A stretch of 16,850 nt of DNA from Collinsella sp. (lineage in GTDB: Bacteria; Actinomycetota; Coriobacteriia; Coriobacteriales; Coriobacteriaceae): positions 1-16,850 of the forward strand of contig JAUMNV010000032.1 in assembly GCA_031295725.1 (NCBI GenBank), read 5' to 3'. The notes beneath the pieces were generated by a model. The model saw only the letters and a list, made by a program, of their open reading frames with translations, made no database searches and was not told the DNA's origin. Shown one piece after another: positions 7,301 to 13,847 of the stretch; position 1 is the stretch's first letter, and each line of letters opens with the position of its first letter. The translations under genes were made by a program, and so were the position numbers.

Positions 7301-7446
7301 AGCGAGAAGCCAGCTGGTGAGGCAAGGTGCCGTGAAGCAAGGCGGCATTGACCTTCTGGTCATGCCGTCGAAGCTGAACGGCAGATTGCCCACCAGATGG
7401 CTTCGCAGCGTCGGCCGGTTACGCGGTTTGGTAAAACCGCGTAACC
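7301..7446. repeat. Structured intergenic repeat, copy 2 (after lacB)
   Basis: Same orientation and layout as copy 1. Basal pairs are AGCCA (7308-7312)/TGGCT (7398-7402) and CTGGTG (7314-7319)/CACCAG (7391-7396). Next come GGCA (7321-7324)/TGCC (7387-7390), TGCCGT (7328-7333)/ACGGCA (7378-7383), AGC (7336-7338)/GCT (7373-7375), CGGCA (7343-7347)/TGCCG (7363-7367), and the cap TGACC-TTCT-GGTCA (7349-7362). The end hairpin 7417-7446 has perfect 13-bp arms and loop GGTA, and stops 3 bp from the lacB stop codon. The conserved unpaired bits are AAGG on one side and GAT on the other. It lies between lacB and lacX, so it would sit inside the operon mRNA and could tune stability or downstream expression (inferred). 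Confidence 0.82.
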
Positions 7447-7449
7447 TCC

Positions 7450-7974
7450 TTAGTCGTGATACTCGCCGCGGTCCCACTTCTCGAGGAACTCGTCAAAGAA
7501 GTGCGGGTCAGCCTGAGCCTCGGCGTCGGCCTTATTGCAGGCATCGATCTTGGCGATCAGGGCATCGTGCTCGGGGGTCTTCTCGTAGGGCTCCTCCAGG
7601 AAGGCAAGCATGATATCGGCCGTCAGGAACTCGCCGGTAATCTTGCCGCCAAAGCCCACGATGTTGGCGTTGAGCTCGCGACGGGCATACAGGGCAGAGG
7701 TCATGTCGCGGACCAGGGCGCAGCGGGCGCCGGGAACCTTGTTGACGGCGTTGGTGATGCCGATGCCGGTGCCGCACAGGGCCACGCCAAAGTCGGCCTT
7801 GCCGCTGGCAACAGCCTCGCCCACGGCCTTACCGTAGATGGGATAGTGCGTACGGGTGTGGCTATAGGTGCCGCAGTCGAGCACCTTGTAGCCAGCCTGC
7901 TCCAGGCGGTCGGCCAGATAGATCTTCTCGTCCGTAACGATATGGTCGCAACCGATTGCGATGGTCTTCTTCAT
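7450..7974 (-). CDS. lacB: Galactose-6-phosphate isomerase subunit B
   Basis: LacB with LacA converts galactose-6-phosphate to tagatose-6-phosphate. The 174-residue product is of the RpiB/LacAB fold and closely follows known Lac[14 protein letters not shown] at the start (Asp10, His11), [16 protein letters not shown] (67-82) with Cys67 in the position of the RpiB catalytic cysteine, [15 protein letters not shown], and the C-terminal [13 protein letters not shown], a LacB hallmark. The ATG at 7974 follows AAAGGACG. It is 63 bp downstream of lacA. The stop codon abuts the end hairpin of structured repeat copy 2, which separates it from lacX. Confidence 0.97.
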   Translation of the reverse strand: MKKTIAIGCDHIVTDEKIYLADRLEQAGYKVLDCGTYSHTRTHYPIYGKAVGEAVASGKADFGVALCGTGIGITNAVNKVPGARCALVRDMTSALYARRELNANIVGFGGKITGEFLTADIMLAFLEEPYEKTPEHDALIAKIDACNKADAEAQADPHFFDEFLEKWDRGEYHD

Positions 7975-8037
7975 CAGAACGTCCTTTCGTCTGAATTCAC
8001 AAGTTGAGGTAGAAGTTCGAGTTCTCGGTGGCTCTCG

Positions 8038-8466
8038 TTAGGCCATCTTGTTGAGCATGTCGACACGGATCTGGTGACGGCCGCCGGCGTACTGGGCACG
8101 CAGGAACTCACGGGCGATCTTCTTGGCGACCTCGGTGCCCACAACGCCCGGGCCCATGGTGACCATGCGCGAGCCGTTGTGCTCGCGGGTCATGTAAGCG
8201 GAACGCTCGTCGGAAATGTTGGCGACGACCATGCCCTTGATCTTGACGGCGGCCATATAGGAGCCGACGCCGTACTTATCGAATGCAAAGCCCTGGGAAT
8301 CCTTGTGCTCCAGCAGGTCCTTGGCAACGGCGGTCGCGGAATCGACAAAGTCCGCGGCAGGGGTCTCGGAATAGTCGACGACCTCGTGACCGTCGGCGAT
8401 GAGCATCTCCTTGATGGACTCCTTCATCGACATACCGTCGGCATCGGAAGCGATTACAACCCTCAT
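8038..8466 (-). CDS. lacA: Galactose-6-phosphate isomerase subunit A
   Basis: LacA is the partner subunit of LacB in the heteromeric galactose-6-phosphate isomerase. The 142-residue product matches the usual length and shows LacA features: VVIASDADG at the N-terminus, VANISDERSAYMTREHNGSR mid-protein and the C-terminal GGRHQIRVDMLNKMA. Unlike LacB, it lacks the CGTGIG cysteine loop (DKYGVGSYMAA is there instead), as in known LacA. The ATG at 8466 follows an excellent AAGGAGGAT. It is the first gene of the minus-strand lacABXC operon, with a 307-bp AT-rich leader and promoter region upstream that holds GAACA palindromes. Confidence 0.96.
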   Translation of the reverse strand: MRVVIASDADGMSMKESIKEMLIADGHEVVDYSETPAADFVDSATAVAKDLLEHKDSQGFAFDKYGVGSYMAAVKIKGMVVANISDERSAYMTREHNGSRMVTMGPGVVGTEVAKKIAREFLRAQYAGGRHQIRVDMLNKMA

Positions 8467-8700
8467 GACATCCTCCTTGAGAGATACGCAGGTGCGTAGT
8501 TTCTGTTTGGAAGTGTTGAATCGCGTTCAGGTCCGGGCATCTGAATGTGCGGTTCTTCACTGTTCGTGTTTATTTGAACACATTCGAACACCGACTGCAA
8601 CAATAAATTGTTTATCTTTGTTCTTTTTTGAACAAACACCATTCACGGATGATTGCTGACCGTTTGAGCCCGGCGCGGACGTAGCGCCCACGTGTTCAAC
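8467..8700 (-). promoter_or_regulatory. Control region of the lacABXC operon
   Basis: A gene-free region with a sharp AT-rich core at 8560-8640. It holds TGTTC/GAACA palindromes: TGTTC-N10-GAACA (8561-8580), TTCGAACA (8583-8590) and a perfect 7-bp inverted repeat TTTGTTC-TTTTTT-GAACAAA (8617-8636). I could not fix one promoter; several weak -35/-10 pairs overlap. A DeoR-type LacR would be the classical regulator of such genes, but none is encoded here, and the sites lack the ACGT core of the LacI-type operators. Confidence 0.5.
8617..8636. promoter_or_regulatory. Perfect inverted repeat upstream of lacA
   Basis: TTTGTTC, six T, GAACAAA. Its 12-base part TGTTCTTTTTTG (8619-8630) recurs on the minus strand at 10531-10520, upstream of lacF, which suggests one regulator for the two transcription units. 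Confidence 0.5.
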
Positions 8701-8739
8701 AAACAAAAGGGCGACCGAGAACGTGTCTCGGCCGCCCTT
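8701..8739 (-). terminator. Terminator of the membrane-protein gene
   Basis: AAGGGCG-A-CCGAGA (8707-8720), loop ACGTG, TCTCGG-C-CGCCCTT (8726-8739). Read on the minus strand the stem is followed by TTTTGTTTG, fitting a terminator 35 bp after the 8774 stop and insulating the lacA control region. Confidence 0.8.
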
Positions 8740-8773
8740 CTTACGGTTGATCTTCCAAAGATCGCTTTGCCGC

Positions 8774-9805
8774 CTACTCAGACTGCCCGCTCTTCTTGGC
8801 ATGTCTGGACGGAGCGCTCAAGAAACGACCCGTCAGATAGTTCGCGGGACCGGAGATATCGATCCCCAGCAGCACGTGTCCTAGCCATAGGAACGCCACG
8901 AGCACCAGTAGAGGAATCACACACGAGGTCACGATCATCACGATGACGCCTTCGATCAGATCGGTCACCTGATGCACGATCTCATCGGTCATCTGCTTGG
9001 CACCGCTGGTCACCGACGTAACAAGGCTCGAGGCCCCGTCAGTCAACTGCTCGAGCACGTTTTTGGACTCCTTGGCCTCGGATTTTTTCTTGTTCGATTT
9101 TGAGCTGGTCTCGGCTGACTTGTCCGTGGCATCAGCCGTCTTTGCGGCATCGCTCGCCTTTTGCTCAGCTTGCTCAATACTTACGCGATACGTTTCATCG
9201 ACCTTCTGCGACACCCATACGCTCGCGGGTACGAGCGCCATGCCGATCACAGCAACCACCAGCACGCGTGTCGCCACACGGCGCAGGACGGCGCTCGTAC
9301 TCCAGCGCCCGTGAATGCCGAGCGACACCGCAAAGAGCACCAACGCAAACGGGATTAGGACGCCCAAGCCAACCGACCACAAAATGGTCAGCAGGTATTT
9401 CTCGAGGTAGAGCACGGCAAGCACGATGCCCAAGTTACCCGAAAGCTGTGCGAGCTGCTCGGCAACCGGCGTTCCCGTATCACCCGGCAGTGCAGTGATA
9501 CCCGCAGATAGGGCGACGCACGAGGTCGTGAGCGCCAAAACGTTGCCCTTCTTTTGATCGATGACCTCGATGGTGGAGTCCCAAGTTTTGGTATCGGCGA
9601 AATGCGGACGAGCTACAAAGCCCGACAGCAGCGCCAGTACCACGAGCGCAACGATAAAGCCAATCTGCAGCTTTTTGTTTGCGCACACGACATCGGACAG
9701 GCTGGGCTGCAGCTCGGTTACCGTCGTGTGCTCGGTTATCTGGACAGGACGCCCATGAACTATCTCGTGCGCGCCTCTCTTTTGAATCGATCCATTGTCC
9801 GGCAT
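8774..9805 (-). CDS. Multi-pass membrane protein of unknown function
   Basis: I do not recognise this 343-residue protein. A polar N-terminus of ~45 residues is followed by a clear membrane helix (46-65), a loop, a weaker hydrophobic stretch (88-106), helices at about 124-136 and 140-163, another at 180-198, and a strong one at 287-313. Residues 205-285 form an Ala/Lys/Ser-rich polar segment with coiled-coil and amphipathic character, containing SKSNKKKSEAKESK. The tail is short and basic. AGGAGG well placed before the ATG at 9805 makes the start firm, and a -10-like TATACT is at 9849-9844. It has its own terminator and splits lacF from lacABXC, so no role in lactose uptake can be assumed. 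It has no PTS, ABC or MFS motif. Confidence 0.85.
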   Translation of the reverse strand: MPDNGSIQKRGAHEIVHGRPVQITEHTTVTELQPSLSDVVCANKKLQIGFIVALVVLALLSGFVARPHFADTKTWDSTIEVIDQKKGNVLALTTSCVALSAGITALPGDTGTPVAEQLAQLSGNLGIVLAVLYLEKYLLTILWSVGLGVLIPFALVLFAVSLGIHGRWSTSAVLRRVATRVLVVAVIGMALVPASVWVSQKVDETYRVSIEQAEQKASDAAKTADATDKSAETSSKSNKKKSEAKESKNVLEQLTDGASSLVTSVTSGAKQMTDEIVHQVTDLIEGVIVMIVTSCVIPLLVLVAFLWLGHVLLGIDISGPANYLTGRFLSAPSRHAKKSGQSE

Positions 9806-9898
9806 TTGGATACCTCCTCAGTCCGGCCTGTATTGCGGATGGAAGTATACCCACCGAGCAAAAATCGAACGGGAGGACGAACGGAGCGCAACAAGACT

Positions 9899-9939
9899 GT
9901 CCCCAATGACTAGTCGTTTAAGAACGTCCCCAATGACTA
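9899..9939. repeat. Two copies of GTCCCCAATGACTA, 27 bp apart
   Basis: The 14-mer occurs at 9899-9912 and 9926-9939, with GTCGTTTAAGAAC between. On the minus strand each unit reads GTCATTGGGGAC. This resembles the GGGGAC-type dispersed repeats of gut actinobacteria; that link is from memory and unverified. Confidence 0.6.
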
Positions 9940-9949
9940 TCTCGGGATG

Positions 9950-10016
9950 AGTTGCGGTGGAATAGGGATTGTTTTGCGCCCACCGGCCCCTATTCAGTCC
10001 CTATTTCACCGCAACT
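9950..10016. repeat. Large inverted repeat, possible miniature element
   Basis: 19-bp arms AGTTGCGGTGGAATAGGGA (9950-9968) and TCCCTATTTCACCGCAACT (9998-10016) pair with one mismatch around a 29-base centre. It lies between the lacF terminator and the membrane-protein gene and belongs to neither. It could be a dispersed palindromic repeat or a non-autonomous element. Confidence 0.75.
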
Positions 10017-10030
10017 TGGAGGAGGACAGA

Positions 10031-10063
10031 AAAAGCCCTGCCGCGGGTAGCGGCAGAGCTTTT
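10031..10063 (-). terminator. Terminator of lacF
   Basis: AAAAGC-C-CTGCCGC (10031-10044), loop GGGTA, GCGGCAG-A-GCTTTT (10050-10063). The minus strand continues into T residues, 28 bp after the lacF stop. Confidence 0.88.
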
Positions 10064-10090
10064 GGAAGGGGACTTGGTTGTGAGGGCTCG

Positions 10091-10429
10091 TTAGGCGAGC
10101 TTGGCCTCGAGCTCGGCGATGCGCTTGTAGGCATCGATGGTAAAGCGGGCCTGCTTCTCCAGGATCATGGTGGTCATGAGAGTATCCTGAGCATGGGCCA
10201 TGATGAAGGTCATCTCCATCTCGCCACCGCCGGCCTCCTGCGAAAGCAGTTTGGTCTGCGTGTCGTGGGCGCCGATAAGTGCATCGCTGGCATCCTTGTG
10301 CAGCTGCTCAGCCTTCTCAAAATCGCCCTCGCGAGCAGCATCGAGCGCTGCAAGCAGATCAGTCTGGGCGTCGCCCGCGTATGCGACAATCTCGAATCCA
10401 ACCATCGAGATTTCTTCTTTGGTTGCCAT
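10091..10429 (-). CDS. lacF: PTS lactose-specific EIIA component
   Basis: LacF takes phosphate from HPr on a histidine and passes it to the EIIB cysteine of LacE during uptake and phosphorylation of lactose. The 112-residue helical protein has the EIIA-lac hallmarks: GFEIVAYAGDAQTDLL (11-26), IGAHDTQTKLLSQEA (52-66), and the active site FIMAHAQDTLMTT (75-87) with phospho-acceptor His79 and metal-binding Asp82. Well-studied homologues have QDHLMT where this reads QDTLMT. The ATG at 10429 follows AAAGGAACG. It is not in an operon with lacE. It lies downstream of regulator 2 on the same strand with a 214-bp AT-rich gap and its own terminator, so it is probably transcribed alone or with regulator 2. 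Confidence 0.95.
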   Translation of the reverse strand: MATKEEISMVGFEIVAYAGDAQTDLLAALDAAREGDFEKAEQLHKDASDALIGAHDTQTKLLSQEAGGGEMEMTFIMAHAQDTLMTTMILEKQARFTIDAYKRIAELEAKLA

Positions 10430-10643
10430 ATTGCGTTCCTTTCACATATGAACCAACGGAGAGCATCGCGTCCGGGCATACGCGCTGCGTTGTGTATGGC
10501 AGAAACAGTAACATTCAAACAAAAAAGAACAGCGCAAAATGCAATTTCAAGCTATGAACGGTTGCTTTTCACCCGTGAACGGTTTCCAAACCAATCTGAA
10601 CAATATCAAACACAATTATCGGCAACCCAAACAGGTCCACACC
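10430..10643 (-). promoter_or_regulatory. Control region of lacF
   Basis: AT-rich gap between regulator 2 and lacF. The minus strand carries TGTTCTTTTTTGTTTGAA (10531-10514), sharing its first 12 bases with the inverted repeat upstream of lacA. A direct repeat TGAACGGTT occurs at about 10555 and 10574. No convincing terminator for regulator 2 is visible, so read-through into lacF is possible. I could not fix a promoter. Confidence 0.45.
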
Positions 10644-11648
10644 CTAGCGTACGTCGCGCACGGTATCGCCCTCGACGAGCACGCCCGGAAACAGCATGTG
10701 CTCCACACCGGGTTCAACGCCCTCGGCGCCGGCAATCTTGTCGACCGCCCACATGCCGACGCGCTTGTTGTCAAAGCGCACCGTGGTCAGGCGACGGTCG
10801 GGCACGATGTCGCCCAGACTGTCATCAACACCCACCACACTCACGTCCTCGGGCACGTGCTTTCCGCGCGACTCGAGTCCGCGAATGCAGCCGTAGGCCA
10901 TGGCGTCGTTAGAAGCATAAATGGCCGTACAGGTCGGATCGTCCGCCAGAGCCTGACCGGCAGCATACCCGCTCTGTGCCGTCCAATCGCCACGAACGAG
11001 TCGCGGCGGCTCAATACCATGTGCGTGCAATGTCTCGCGCCAGCCTTCCTCGCGTTGCATGCCCGAAAGCGAGCGCTCGGGACACGAGATGAAATGCACG
11101 GTCTTGTGCCCCTGCCTCAGCAAGTACTCGACAACCTGGCGCGAGCAATCGAACTGGTCGTTATCGACCGTTGAACAGAGCGGGTGCTCCAACATCGTAA
11201 CGAGCACTGTCTGCATGCCGGGCAGTGGCTCGAAGGTTCCAAAGTCCGCCGGCATGCGATTCATGATCACGACCATGCCATCCACCGGCAGTGCGCTCAT
11301 GCGCGACGATGCGCTCTCGAGGGTATACGGATGCCCATCTACTTTCGTGAGGGTAATGGCGTATCCGTGCTTATCGGCGGCGGCAGCAAAGCCCTCCATA
11401 CGGTCGAGGTTGCCTGTACCGGTAATGTTGAACATGGCGACGCCGACGGTCTTAAACTTGCCACGGCGCAGCGATCGACCGGCAAAATTGGGGCGATACC
11501 CCAGCTCGCGCATGGCGGCACGCACGCGCTCCTTGGTCTCGGGGCGCACGCTGGGTGAATCGTGCACCGTACGCGAGACTGTCTGCTCCGAGACGCCCGC
11601 GAGACGCGCCACGTCCTTAACGGAAACCGATTTTTTAACAGCGGCCAT
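10644..11648 (-). CDS. LacI-family regulator 2 (probable lacEG/lacF regulator)
   Basis: A 334-residue LacI-family repressor-type protein. The helix-turn-helix VSVKDVARLAGVSEQTVSR is near the N-terminus, followed by the hinge SLRRG that contacts the central CG of LacI operators. The periplasmic-binding-protein-like sensor domain runs from VGVAMFNITG to the end, with a typical IYASNDAMAYG and DVSVVGVDDS. It is a clear paralogue of regulator 3 along its length. I use the ATG at 11648 behind GGAAAG; ATGs at 11678 and 11687 are alternatives. It is divergent from lacE, and the shared 357-bp gap has two inverted operators of the GTTGCCAT class, so it most likely represses lacEG and itself. The effector is unknown; a sugar phosphate of the pathway is plausible. 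Confidence 0.92.
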   Translation of the reverse strand: MAAVKKSVSVKDVARLAGVSEQTVSRTVHDSPSVRPETKERVRAAMRELGYRPNFAGRSLRRGKFKTVGVAMFNITGTGNLDRMEGFAAAADKHGYAITLTKVDGHPYTLESASSRMSALPVDGMVVIMNRMPADFGTFEPLPGMQTVLVTMLEHPLCSTVDNDQFDCSRQVVEYLLRQGHKTVHFISCPERSLSGMQREEGWRETLHAHGIEPPRLVRGDWTAQSGYAAGQALADDPTCTAIYASNDAMAYGCIRGLESRGKHVPEDVSVVGVDDSLGDIVPDRRLTTVRFDNKRVGMWAVDKIAGAEGVEPGVEHMLFPGVLVEGDTVRDVR

Positions 11649-11807
11649 TGGTCGATCTTTCCGTGTCAACGATGCCATTGACGGCATCCTGCGCAGTCAT
11701 ATTAAACGCCTTCAAGTATATCTAACGCCGCCTCTGCAATACGCTTACCACCCAAAACCTACCGTTCACCGACATTTCTGCTTCCCCGAACGGCTTTTGT
11801 CGCCCAA

Positions 11808-11823
11808 ATGTTAACGTTGCCAT
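11808..11823 (+). promoter_or_regulatory. LacI-type operator candidate, GTTGCC class, site 1
   Basis: Reads ATGTTAACGTTGCCAT. The left half is identical to the galK-side operators, while the right half differs (GTTGCCAT against GTACTCAT). Its partner lies 120 bp away in inverted orientation, a distance that suits looping. Confidence 0.62.
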
Positions 11824-11927
11824 TGTGCAAACACAGAGCCACCGGGCGGCTCAAACGTTTGCGCACAAAGAATCGACGGTTCGCAGGCACAGGAACCACC
11901 GGTTCGCGTCTTTTTTTGTGTCGCAAA

Positions 11928-11943
11928 ATGGCAACGTCAACAT
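11928..11943 (-). promoter_or_regulatory. LacI-type operator candidate, GTTGCC class, site 2
   Basis: The minus strand reads ATGTTGACGTTGCCAT, one base different from site 1. It ends immediately before the proposed lacE -35 box. Confidence 0.62.
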
Positions 11944-11944
11944 T

Positions 11945-11972
11945 TTGGCAACCGAACGTCAAAAGCTACCAT
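11945..11972 (+). promoter_or_regulatory. lacEG promoter candidate
   Basis: TTGGCA (11945-11950), 16-bp spacer, TACCAT (11967-11972); 5/6 and 4/6 matches to the sigma-70 consensus. It would give a leader of about 27 nt before the lacE ATG, which has AGGAG in front. The adjoining operator would compete with polymerase. Confidence 0.42.
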
Positions 11973-12005
11973 CGTTGCTAACCCACCGACTCTTAGGAGC
12001 TTTGC

Positions 12006-13781
12006 ATGGAGCAACTCATCGCCACTATCGAAAAGGGCCAGCCCTTTTTCAACGCGATCGCCCGCAACAAGTACCTCAAGGCGATCCGCGACGGTTTTAT
12101 CTCCGTCATCCCCATCATCATCTTCTCGTCCATCTTCTGCCTCGTAGCCTCGGTCCCCAACATCTGGGGTTTCTACTGGCCCGATGACATCAACAACGCC
12201 TTGTGGAAGTGCTACAACTACTCCATGGGCATCCTGGCAATCGCCTGTGCCGCCACCACCGCCAAGCACTTCGCCGACGCTCAGAACCGCGACCTGCCCA
12301 AGAACAACCAGATCAACTTTATCTCATGCATGTGCGCGGCCATCATCGGCTTCTTGCTCCTTTCGAGCGACACCATCGCCACGGACGCCGCCAGCGGCTT
12401 CAACACCACCTACCTTGGTTCCAAGGGCCTGCTGACTGCCTTCATCGCTGCGTTTGTGACCGGCATCATCTACAAGTTCTTTATCAAGCGCAACATCACC
12501 GTCAAGATGCCCGAGCAGGTTCCGCCCAACATCTCGCAGACCTTTAAGGACATCATCCCCTTCTCCGTCTGCATCGCCGTCTTTTGGGTCTTTGACATCG
12601 TCTTCCGCGCTGCCTTTGGCTTCTGCTTTGCCCAGGGCGTCATCCAGGTGTTCCAGCCCCTGTTCACCGCTGCCGACGGCTATATCGGTCTCGCTGTGAT
12701 CTACGGCGCCATGAGCCTGTTCTGGTTCGTCGGCGTCCACGGCCCCTCGATCGTCGAGCCCGCCATCGCCGCCGCCCTCGTTGCCAACATGACCGACAAC
12801 CTGGCTGCGTTCCAGGCTGGCCAGCACGCTTCCGCTGTCCTGACCCAGGGTGCCCAGTACTTCGTCGTCTGCATGGGCGGCACCGGCGCCACGCTCGTCC
12901 TGGTCTTTATGTTCTGCTTCCTGGCCAAGTCCCAGGAGATGCGCGCCGTCGGTAAGGCCGCTATCGTCCCCGTGTGCTTTGCCGTTAACGAGCCGCTGCT
13001 GTTCGCCGCGCCCATCGTGCTCAACCCCGTCTTCTTTGTCCCGTTTGTCTTTGCCCCGATCGCCAACATCTGGATCCTCAAGATCTTTATCGACTTCTTG
13101 GGCATGAACGGCTTTATGTATACCCTGCCCTGGACCGTCCCCGGCCCCATCGGCACCATCATGGGCCTGGGCTTCCAGCCGCTCGCCTTTGTGATGCTCG
13201 CCCTTATCCTGGTCGTCGACTTTGTTCTGTACTATCCGTTCTTCCGTGCCTACGACGCCCAGAAGTGCGCCGAGGAGGCCGAGATCTCCCAGGAGGAGCT
13301 CGCCGCCAAGAACGCCGCAAAGGCTGCCAAGCTCAACGATGCCTTCCAGGGCAAGGCCGACGCCAAGAGCGTTGCCGCCGGCGCTGCTGCCGAGGCCGTG
13401 AAGTCCGATACCCCCGCCGTTCCCGCAGCACCCGCTGCCGAGGCAACGACCGCCAGCGACCTCAACGGCAAGCGCGTGCTCGTGCTCTGCCAGGGTGGCG
13501 GCACCTCGGGCCTGCTCGCCAACGCGCTGGCCAAGGCTGCCAAGGAGCGCGGCATTAACCTCGAGACCGCTGCCGAGGCCTATGGCAACCACGTGGACAT
13601 GCTCCCCGACTTCGATCTGGTCGTCCTGGCCCCGCAGGCCGCCAGCTACCTGGCCGACCTGCAGAAAGACTGCGAGCGCGTAGGCAACAAGTGCGTCGCC
13701 TGCCGCGGTAAGCAGTACATCGAGCTCTCCCAGAACGGCGACAAGTCTCTCGCCTTCGTAAGCGAGCAACTCTCGAAGTAA
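12006..13781 (+). CDS. lacE: PTS lactose-specific EIICB component
   Basis: LacE is the membrane permease and phosphotransferase that imports lactose and releases lactose-6-phosphate. The 591-residue product has an N-terminal EIIC domain (about 1-415) with many hydrophobic helices and the substrate-site motifs FVGVHGPSIVEP (241-252) and VNEPLLFAAPIVLNP (327-341). An Ala/Lys/Glu-rich linker (about 418-485) follows, then a C-terminal EIIB domain with VLVLCQGGGTSGLLAN (491-506), where Cys495 is the phospho-acceptor. Domain order and length match LacE of Firmicutes. EIICB for cellobiose is the main alternative, but lacG directly downstream and lacF nearby favour lactose. AGGAG precedes the ATG. 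It forms an operon with lacG, separated by a hairpin. Confidence 0.95.
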   Translation: MEQLIATIEKGQPFFNAIARNKYLKAIRDGFISVIPIIIFSSIFCLVASVPNIWGFYWPDDINNALWKCYNYSMGILAIACAATTAKHFADAQNRDLPKNNQINFISCMCAAIIGFLLLSSDTIATDAASGFNTTYLGSKGLLTAFIAAFVTGIIYKFFIKRNITVKMPEQVPPNISQTFKDIIPFSVCIAVFWVFDIVFRAAFGFCFAQGVIQVFQPLFTAADGYIGLAVIYGAMSLFWFVGVHGPSIVEPAIAAALVANMTDNLAAFQAGQHASAVLTQGAQYFVVCMGGTGATLVLVFMFCFLAKSQEMRAVGKAAIVPVCFAVNEPLLFAAPIVLNPVFFVPFVFAPIANIWILKIFIDFLGMNGFMYTLPWTVPGPIGTIMGLGFQPLAFVMLALILVVDFVLYYPFFRAYDAQKCAEEAEISQEELAAKNAAKAAKLNDAFQGKADAKSVAAGAAAEAVKSDTPAVPAAPAAEATTASDLNGKRVLVLCQGGGTSGLLANALAKAAKERGINLETAAEAYGNHVDMLPDFDLVVLAPQAASYLADLQKDCERVGNKCVACRGKQYIELSQNGDKSLAFVSEQLSK

Positions 13782-13790
13782 GTAACGCCC

Positions 13791-13824
13791 AGGGCCAGCC
13801 GACCATCCAAGACCGGCTGGCCCT
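13791..13824 (+). terminator. Intercistronic hairpin between lacE and lacG
   Basis: Perfect 11-bp stem AGGGCCAGCCG/CGGCTGGCCCT (13791-13801 with 13814-13824) with a 12-base loop. Only a broken T-run follows (TCGATTT), so it is more likely a partial attenuator or an mRNA-stabilising structure lowering lacG relative to lacE than a full stop. Confidence 0.65.
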
Positions 13825-13847
13825 TCGATTTAGACGATTGGATCATC

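Larger units (their letters stand above)
11649..12005. promoter_or_regulatory. Divergent control region between regulator 2 and lacE
   Basis: No gene is supported here. It contains two operator candidates (11808, 11928), a palindrome with a central CG (CAAACGTTTG, 11852-11861) that could be a further LacI-family or catabolite-control site, a lacE promoter candidate, and a -10-like TATACT on the minus strand (11720-11715) for regulator 2 without a good -35 box. Confidence 0.6.

Noticed and set aside
7208..7477. 89-residue minus-strand reading frame
   Set aside because: It overlaps the lacB C-terminus and structured repeat copy 2. The similarity to the frame near 5000 is explained by conserved base pairing rather than by protein conservation.
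11878..11917. Possible terminator/antiterminator: GGTTC, GAACC, GGTTC then seven T upstream of lacE
   Set aside because: Stems are only 5 bp and the better promoter candidate lies downstream at 11945, so it would not be in the lacE leader.
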